Made by a program: the position numbers and the translations under genes
Part shown: positions 21,033 to 25,503 of the stretch, piece by piece
Numbering within the stretch: position 1 is the stretch's first letter
Layout of the letters: each line of letters begins with the position of its first letter
Assembly: GCA_963649395.1 (NCBI GenBank)
Contig: CAVJHW010000022.1
Span: 1-25,503 of the forward strand
DNA: 25,503 nt
Direction of reading: 5' to 3'
Source of the DNA: Scatomonas sp963649395
GTDB taxonomy: Bacteria; Bacillota; Clostridia; Lachnospirales; Lachnospiraceae
The notes under the pieces: generated by a model
The model's database searches: none
Seen by the model: the letters and a program-made list of their open reading frames with translations, nothing else
Told to the model about the DNA's origin: nothing

Positions 21033-22871
21033 GTGGAAAAGCATGCAAGAGGTTGGGGCGTCTATGCCCTGTTGATCGTTGTTTTGGTGGTTCTGTTTTT
21101 CTATATGCCCAATCTGACGGGACAGAACAGTACCATTTCTTATTCAGAATATCAGGCCATGCTGGACAAGGGAGAACTGGTCAAGGTCACCATCGACCAG
21201 AATCAGGAGGTTCCCACGGGAGTCCTCCATTATGAGACCACCAGCGGCCAGACCGGCCGGGTGAACGTGGCGGATGTCAAGGAGGCAGAGGCGGAGCTTC
21301 AGGAGAAGGAGGTCGCCTATTTCATGAATAATGTCTCCCGGGGGGGCTTTCTCTCCAGCCTGATTCTTCCTGTTGTCCTAAGTATCGTGGCAGTGATGGT
21401 GGTGCTGTCCCTGATGAGCCGGTCTGCCGGGGGCGGTTCCAATGCCAAGATGATGAACTTTGGCAAGAGCCGGGCCCGGATGTCCACGGACAAGGATAAG
21501 AAGATTCTCTTCCAAGATGTGGCCGGTTTGATGGAGGAGAAGGAGGACCTGGTGGAGATCGTGGATTTCCTCCGCAATCCGCAGAAATATGTCCGGGTAG
21601 GAGCCCGGATTCCCAAGGGTGTCCTCCTGGTGGGACCTCCCGGAACCGGCAAAACCCTGCTGGCTCGGGCAGTGGCGGGGGAGGCCAATGTTCCCTTCTT
21701 CACCATTTCCGGTTCCGACTTTGTGGAAATGTTTGTAGGTGTAGGCGCCTCCCGGGTGCGGGATCTCTTTGAGGATGCCAAGAGATGCGCCCCCTGCATT
21801 ATCTTTATCGATGAGATCGATGCTGTGGCCCGCCGGAGAGGCACCGGCATGGGAGGCGGACATGACGAGCGGGAGCAGACCCTGAACCAGCTGCTGGTGG
21901 AGATGGATGGCTTCGGCGTGAATGAAGGAATTATCGTTATGGCTGCCACCAACCGGGTGGACATCCTGGATCCGGCCATCCTGCGGCCCGGACGATTTGA
22001 CCGAAGAGTCGCTGTGGGGGCTCCCGATGTGGTAGGGCGAGAGGAGATCCTGCAGGTACATGCCCAGGGGAAGCCCTTGGGGGATGATGTGGATCTGAAG
22101 CAGATCGCCCAGACCACGGCAGGCTTTACCGGGGCAGAGCTGGAGAACCTCCTGAATGAGGCAGCTATCCATGCCGCCAAGGAGGGCAAGGCCTACCTCC
22201 AGCAGGAGGATATTAAGAGTGCCTTTATCAAGGTAGGAATCGGAACGGAGAAGAAGAGCAAGATTATCTCCGACAAGGAGAAGCGGATCACCGCCTACCA
22301 TGAGGCAGGCCATGCCATCCTCTTCCATGTCCTGCCGGATATGGAGGCCGTCTATACGATTTCCGTCATTCCCACCGGACCGGGAGCTGCCGGATATACC
22401 ATGCCCCAGCCGGAGGAGGACAACCTCTTCGACACCCGAGGCCGTATGCTGCAGAGGATTACCGTATCCCTGGGGGGGCGGGCCGCGGAGGAGATGGTCT
22501 TCGACGATATCACCACGGGAGCCTCTCAGGACATCAAACAGGCCACGGCCATAGCCCGGGCCATGGTGACCAAATATGGCATGTCCTCCAAGCTGGGTCT
22601 GGTGGCCTATGGGGATGATTCCGATGAGGTCTTCATCGGGAGAGATTGGGGGCATACCAAGAATTACAGTGAAAATGTGGCCGCATCCATCGACGAGGAG
22701 GTCAGGACCATCGTAGAGGGCTGTCACCAGAGAGCCAGACAGCTGATCGAAGAACACCGCTTTGTCCTGGATGAATGCGCCAAAAGGCTGATAACAAAAG
22801 AAAAGCTGAATCGTCAGGAATTTGAGGCGATTTTTGAGGAGGAGGCAAAACAGGGGCAAGAGGGAGACTAA
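21033..22871 (+). CDS. ftsH: ATP-dependent zinc metalloprotease FtsH
   Basis: A 612-aa membrane AAA protease that degrades misfolded and regulatory membrane proteins. Transmembrane helices lie at about 10-26 and 106-127 with an extracytoplasmic loop between. The AAA module has Walker A GPPGTGKT (201-208), Walker B IIFIDE (256-261), arginine fingers in ILRPGRFDRR, and the zinc motif HEAGH (423-427) with a later acidic ligand. GTG 21033 is the best start: AGGAGG at 21021-21026 with a 6-nt spacer. The adjacent GTG at 21030 is too close. A much longer in-frame extension overlaps hpt and is rejected. It lies 13 nt after hpt. Confidence 0.96.
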   Translation: MEKHARGWGVYALLIVVLVVLFFYMPNLTGQNSTISYSEYQAMLDKGELVKVTIDQNQEVPTGVLHYETTSGQTGRVNVADVKEAEAELQEKEVAYFMNNVSRGGFLSSLILPVVLSIVAVMVVLSLMSRSAGGGSNAKMMNFGKSRARMSTDKDKKILFQDVAGLMEEKEDLVEIVDFLRNPQKYVRVGARIPKGVLLVGPPGTGKTLLARAVAGEANVPFFTISGSDFVEMFVGVGASRVRDLFEDAKRCAPCIIFIDEIDAVARRRGTGMGGGHDEREQTLNQLLVEMDGFGVNEGIIVMAATNRVDILDPAILRPGRFDRRVAVGAPDVVGREEILQVHAQGKPLGDDVDLKQIAQTTAGFTGAELENLLNEAAIHAAKEGKAYLQQEDIKSAFIKVGIGTEKKSKIISDKEKRITAYHEAGHAILFHVLPDMEAVYTISVIPTGPGAAGYTMPQPEEDNLFDTRGRMLQRITVSLGGRAAEEMVFDDITTGASQDIKQATAIARAMVTKYGMSSKLGLVAYGDDSDEVFIGRDWGHTKNYSENVAASIDEEVRTIVEGCHQRARQLIEEHRFVLDECAKRLITKEKLNRQEFEAIFEEEAKQGQEGD

Positions 22872-22876
22872 AAAGT

Positions 22877-22904
22877 GCACAAAAATCAACATCAAATTTT
22901 GTGC
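22877..22904. repeat. inverted repeat GCACAAAA/TTTTGTGC after ftsH
   Basis: Perfect 8-bp arms at 22877-22884 and 22897-22904 with a 12-nt centre, then a direct repeat of TTTGTGC at 22908-22914. It lies between the ftsH stop and the next promoter. No T-run follows, so it looks more like a protein site than a terminator. Confidence 0.45.
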
Positions 22905-22912
22905 GATTTGTG

Positions 22913-22941
22913 CAGACATTTTGGGGAGGATATGCTATTAT
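22913..22941 (+). promoter_or_regulatory. possible promoter of a short transcript downstream of ftsH
   Basis: Weak -35 CAGACA (22913-22918), 17-nt spacer, -10 TATTAT (22936-22941) with an extended TGC in front. A start near 22948 and the terminator at 23012-23043 would give an RNA of about 95 nt with no reading frame of note. Confidence 0.4.
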
Positions 22942-23011
22942 AATTAACGTAAAAACCCCCCAATACATTATATAGTTTTTGCTACACCCCATAAGAAGAA
23001 ATACCTTCTCC

Positions 23012-23043
23012 AAAAAAGGCAACCGTCAAAGGTTGCCTTTTTT
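23012..23043 (+). terminator. intrinsic terminator
   Basis: AAAAAAGGCAACC (23012-23024) and GGTTGCCTTTTTT (23031-23043) pair over 13 bp with loop GTCAAA and a T-run on the 3' side. It ends the ftsH-side transcript, or a short RNA, before the glycosidase promoter. Confidence 0.85.
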
Positions 23044-23059
23044 CCTGTCCATTTTTTGA

Positions 23060-23088
23060 TTGAAAACCGGCCTCTGGTCAGTTACAAT
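23060..23088 (+). promoter_or_regulatory. sigma-A promoter of the glycosidase gene
   Basis: -35 TTGAAA (23060-23065), 17-nt spacer, -10 TACAAT (23083-23088). Transcription would start near 23095, about 74 nt before the ATG chosen. The leader contains CGGTTG/CAACCG arms (about 23102 and 23138). Confidence 0.68.
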
Positions 23089-23168
23089 AATAGGATACTA
23101 ATCGGTTGCCCCTAGGAGGAGCGGAGTCCCTTGGACAACCGGAATTCGTGAGAAATGAGGTTTTTTGT

Positions 23169-25259
23169 ATGAGTTTGGAGAGAGCGCAGGGAACTTCCCC
23201 ACAGTTGCGGGCGCTTTTTGATAAAAGGGCATTATTTAGCGATGAGACGGAGAATTTCCGAAGTCCGGTGGAGCCAGGGGTGGGAGACCAGGTCACCCTC
23301 CGTTTTCGAACCAAGAAGGATAATGCGGATGCTGTTTATTATGTCAGCAAAGACGCAAGAAGGCCAATGGAATATAGTTTTTCCAGAAATGGCTTCGATT
23401 ATTACGAAATCAAGCTGGTGGTGGGCAGCGAACCCATCTACTATTATTATGAGATACAATACGGCCGCATGACCTGCTATTATAATAAGTTGGGAGTCAG
23501 CTGGGAGCCCTCTTCGGAGGGGAATTTCGGGATTGTACCGGATTTTCGGACGCCGGACTGGGCCAAGGGAGCCGTTATGTATCAGATTTTCCCTGATCGC
23601 TTCTGTAACGGAGATCCCTCCAATGATGTGGAAACGGATGAATATTGCTATATCAAGGAGCACGTGGTCAAGATAGGGGACTGGTCCACGCCCCCCCAGA
23701 AGATGGATGTGAGGAATTTCTACGGCGGAGATCTGCAGGGGGTCCTGGACAAGCTGGACTATCTGCAGGAGCTGGGAGTCCAGGTGATCTACCTGAATCC
23801 CATCTTTGTCTCCCCCTCCAATCACAAATATGACATTCAGGATTATGATTATGTGGATCCCCATCTGGGAAAGATTGTAGAGGAGGAAGGGGATCTGCTG
23901 GCACCGGGGGACCAGGATAATACCAGGGCCGACCGTTACATTCATCGGGTCACAGACTGGCAGAATCTGGAGGCCAGCAATCAGCTCTTCCTTCGGCTGA
24001 CCCAGGAGATCCACCGGCGGGGGATGCGGGTGATCCTGGATGGGGTCTTCAACCATTGCGGGTCCTTCAATAAATGGATGGATCGGGAGCGGATCTATGA
24101 GAATCAGCCTGGTTACAAGAAGGGGGCCTATGTGGCCTGGGACAGCCCCTATCACAGCTACTTTCAATTTCTGGATGAGGGGAAATGGCCCTACAACGGA
24201 TCCTATGACGGCTGGTGGGGGCATGATACCCTGCCTAAGCTGAATTATGAGGCCTCTGAGACTTTGATGGCGGATGTCCTGCGGATTGCCAGCAAATGGG
24301 TCTCTCCCCCCTATAGCATAGATGGCTGGAGGCTGGATGTGGCAGCGGATCTGGGGCATTCCCCGGAATTCAATCATCATTTCTGGAGGGAATTCCGCCG
24401 TACGGTTAAGGAGGCCAATCCGGAGGCCTTGATTCTGGCGGAGCATTATGGAGATGCAGGTTCCTGGCTGCAGGGAGACCAATGGGATTCCGTCATGAAT
24501 TACGATGCCTTCATGGAGCCGGTCTCCTGGTTCCTTACCGGCATGGAGAAGCACAGCGACGCCTACCGCCAGGAACTTTTGGGCAACAGCGACAGCTTCT
24601 GCGATGCCATGCGCCACCATATGGCGGCCTTTCACCTGCCTTCCCTGCTGACAGCCATGAATCAGCTGGACAACCATGACCATTCCCGCTTCCTGACCCG
24701 GACCAACCATCGGGTGGGACGTCTGGAAAATGAGGGTTCCCAAGCAGCCGAGGAGGGGGTGGATCGGGCAGTTATGTGGGAGGCTGTGGTGATGCAGATG
24801 ACCTGGCCGGGAGCCCCCACCCTCTATTATGGGGATGAGGCCGGGGTCTGCGGCTTTACGGATCCCGACAACCGGCGCACCTACCCCTGGGGCCGGGAGG
24901 ATCAGGAGATGCTGCGCTTCTACCGGGAGGTCATCCGCATCCATAAGCAATATCCCTGCCTGCGGACCGGTTCCCTGATCCTCTTGCTGCAGGACTATAA
25001 TATCCTGGCCTACGCCCGCTTCAGCTGGGAGGAAGAGGTGATTGTGACCATTAACAATCGCAAGGAGGCCGTCCGGACAGAGATTCCCGTCTGGGAGGCC
25101 GGAATCACCCGTTTTAGCCTGGATGAACCCCTGACCTGCATCTTCCGCAGCGACAATCACGGCTTTGCGGAGGATCAGAGCAGCTATCGGGCCTGCGCAG
25201 GGATCCTGCGGATCACCCTGCCCCCGCAAAGCGCCTTGATCTTTCACCATAAGGAATAG
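23169..25259 (+). CDS. GH13 alpha-glycosidase, neopullulanase/cyclomaltodextrinase type
   Basis: A 696-aa cytoplasmic enzyme cutting alpha-1,4 (and perhaps alpha-1,6) bonds of maltodextrin, pullulan or cyclodextrin. Residues 1-120 form a CBM34-type N-domain. The (beta/alpha)8 barrel has YQIFPDRFCNGDP (138-150), region I DGVFNH (291-296), region II GWRLDVA with nucleophile D390, region III ILAEHY with acid/base E425 and region IV NHD (502-504). No signal peptide is seen. ATG 23169 follows a GAGG site at 8 nt. A TTG at 23106 would extend it by 21 residues. It has its own promoter and no transporter or regulator beside it in the window. The exact product pattern cannot be read from the sequence. 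Confidence 0.92.
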   Translation: MSLERAQGTSPQLRALFDKRALFSDETENFRSPVEPGVGDQVTLRFRTKKDNADAVYYVSKDARRPMEYSFSRNGFDYYEIKLVVGSEPIYYYYEIQYGRMTCYYNKLGVSWEPSSEGNFGIVPDFRTPDWAKGAVMYQIFPDRFCNGDPSNDVETDEYCYIKEHVVKIGDWSTPPQKMDVRNFYGGDLQGVLDKLDYLQELGVQVIYLNPIFVSPSNHKYDIQDYDYVDPHLGKIVEEEGDLLAPGDQDNTRADRYIHRVTDWQNLEASNQLFLRLTQEIHRRGMRVILDGVFNHCGSFNKWMDRERIYENQPGYKKGAYVAWDSPYHSYFQFLDEGKWPYNGSYDGWWGHDTLPKLNYEASETLMADVLRIASKWVSPPYSIDGWRLDVAADLGHSPEFNHHFWREFRRTVKEANPEALILAEHYGDAGSWLQGDQWDSVMNYDAFMEPVSWFLTGMEKHSDAYRQELLGNSDSFCDAMRHHMAAFHLPSLLTAMNQLDNHDHSRFLTRTNHRVGRLENEGSQAAEEGVDRAVMWEAVVMQMTWPGAPTLYYGDEAGVCGFTDPDNRRTYPWGREDQEMLRFYREVIRIHKQYPCLRTGSLILLLQDYNILAYARFSWEEEVIVTINNRKEAVRTEIPVWEAGITRFSLDEPLTCIFRSDNHGFAEDQSSYRACAGILRITLPPQSALIFHHKE

Positions 25260-25298
25260 CAAGCTTGCCTTCAGCCCGACTGCTTGTCGTGGCTTTCA
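25259..25298 (+). repeat. dispersed repeat, distal segment, copy C
   Basis: Matches 15755-15794 at 36 of 40 positions, same orientation, and begins on the stop codon edge of the glycosidase. The 79-nt block of copies A and B is not found beside it. It starts with the 10-bp palindrome GCAAGCTTGC. Confidence 0.82.
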
Positions 25299-25308
25299 TA
25301 ATAAATGA

Positions 25309-25320
25309 CCAATCGATTGG
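25309..25320. promoter_or_regulatory. 12-bp palindrome abutting the right-edge promoter
   Basis: CCAATCGATTGG is perfectly self-complementary and ends one base before a -35 box. This is where a repressor or activator site would be expected. Confidence 0.45.
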
Positions 25321-25321
25321 C

Positions 25322-25349
25322 TTGACTTTGAATGGAAAACCTGTATAAT
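25322..25349 (+). promoter_or_regulatory. strong sigma-A promoter at the right edge
   Basis: -35 TTGACT (25322-25327), 16-nt spacer, perfect -10 TATAAT (25344-25349), followed by AGGAGG at 25357-25362. It reads out of the window. No well-spaced start codon follows the AGGAGG. A frame from ATG 25384 stays open to the edge (40 codons) but is not recognised. Confidence 0.65.
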
Positions 25350-25449
25350 AAAAATCAGGAGGAAGACGAGGATTCCGTTGTAAATGCCAGGATATTTTGC
25401 AATAGACGTTTCGGAGATTGGCATCTATGATATTTTGGGTGCGAATTTT

Positions 25450-25475
25450 GGTTTGGGTGTCAAAACACCCAAACC
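25450..25475 (+). other. perfect 11-bp hairpin in the leader at the right edge
   Basis: GGTTTGGGTGT and ACACCCAAACC pair perfectly around CAAA, about 95 nt after the predicted start of the right-edge transcript. The T-run behind it is poor, so its role as terminator, attenuator or leader stem is open. Confidence 0.45.
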
Positions 25476-25503
25476 TTTGGTTACACGGATTGTTCCGTGC
25501 TAC

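Overview
The window looks like chromosomal DNA of a mid-GC anaerobic Firmicute, most likely a Lachnospiraceae-type Clostridium relative. The pointers are strong AGGAGG ribosome sites, occasional GTG starts, tRNA genes without an encoded CCA, the gene order septum initiator (DivIC/FtsL-like)-tilS-hpt-ftsH, a DUF5711-like membrane protein, and BFD and [4Fe-4S] proteins rather than oxygen-linked enzymes. The genus cannot be told from the sequence alone. A run of 94 N (5270-5363) shows this is a draft scaffold.

Layout: (1) 1-504, a tRNA array: Arg(UCU, cut by the window edge), His(GUG), Gln(UUG), Lys(UUU), Leu(UAG). (2) 560-3822, minus strand, a four-gene housekeeping operon read as cysK-like, THUMP methyltransferase, rdgB, YfcE-like phosphoesterase, from a promoter at about 3990-4018. 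(3) 4033-16970, plus strand, an amine or opine utilisation island: a GAF-LuxR regulator, a PII-family protein (interrupted by the N run), the polyamine-type ABC transporter potABCD, two paralogous ornithine cyclodeaminase/mu-crystallin proteins, a four-gene flavin/iron-sulfur dehydrogenase (small [2Fe-2S], FAD+2x[4Fe-4S], BFD [2Fe-2S], DAO-type FAD), and an iron-type alcohol dehydrogenase. (4) 16996-18126, minus, a DUF5711-like membrane protein. (5) 18364-18486, a decayed AAA ATPase gene start. (6) 18587-22871, the septum initiator-tilS-hpt-ftsH operon. (7) 22872-23043, a possible short transcript ending in a strong terminator. (8) 23169-25259, a CBM34-GH13 neopullulanase-type glycosidase with its own promoter. 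(9) a repeat copy and a palindrome-promoter unit at the right edge.

The main result is in region 3. Two promoters there, one before the PII-pot genes and one before the second cyclodeaminase paralog, align without gaps for 43 nt (4889-4931 and 10695-10737). They carry the same 16-bp dyad at the same distance from the -35 box, and each is followed by a terminator-like hairpin. The simplest reading is that the adjacent LuxR-type protein activates both. The genes would then form one inducible system: uptake of a cationic amine or amino-acid conjugate by PotABCD, tuned by a PII protein, oxidation by the multi-cofactor flavoenzyme with the cyclodeaminase-like proteins, and reduction of a released aldehyde by the alcohol dehydrogenase. 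The substrate is unknown.

The dehydrogenase operon lies between inverted copies of a dispersed, hairpin-rich repeat (12056-12134 and 15619-15697, 73 of 79 positions identical). A further segment of the same repeat recurs at 25259-25298.
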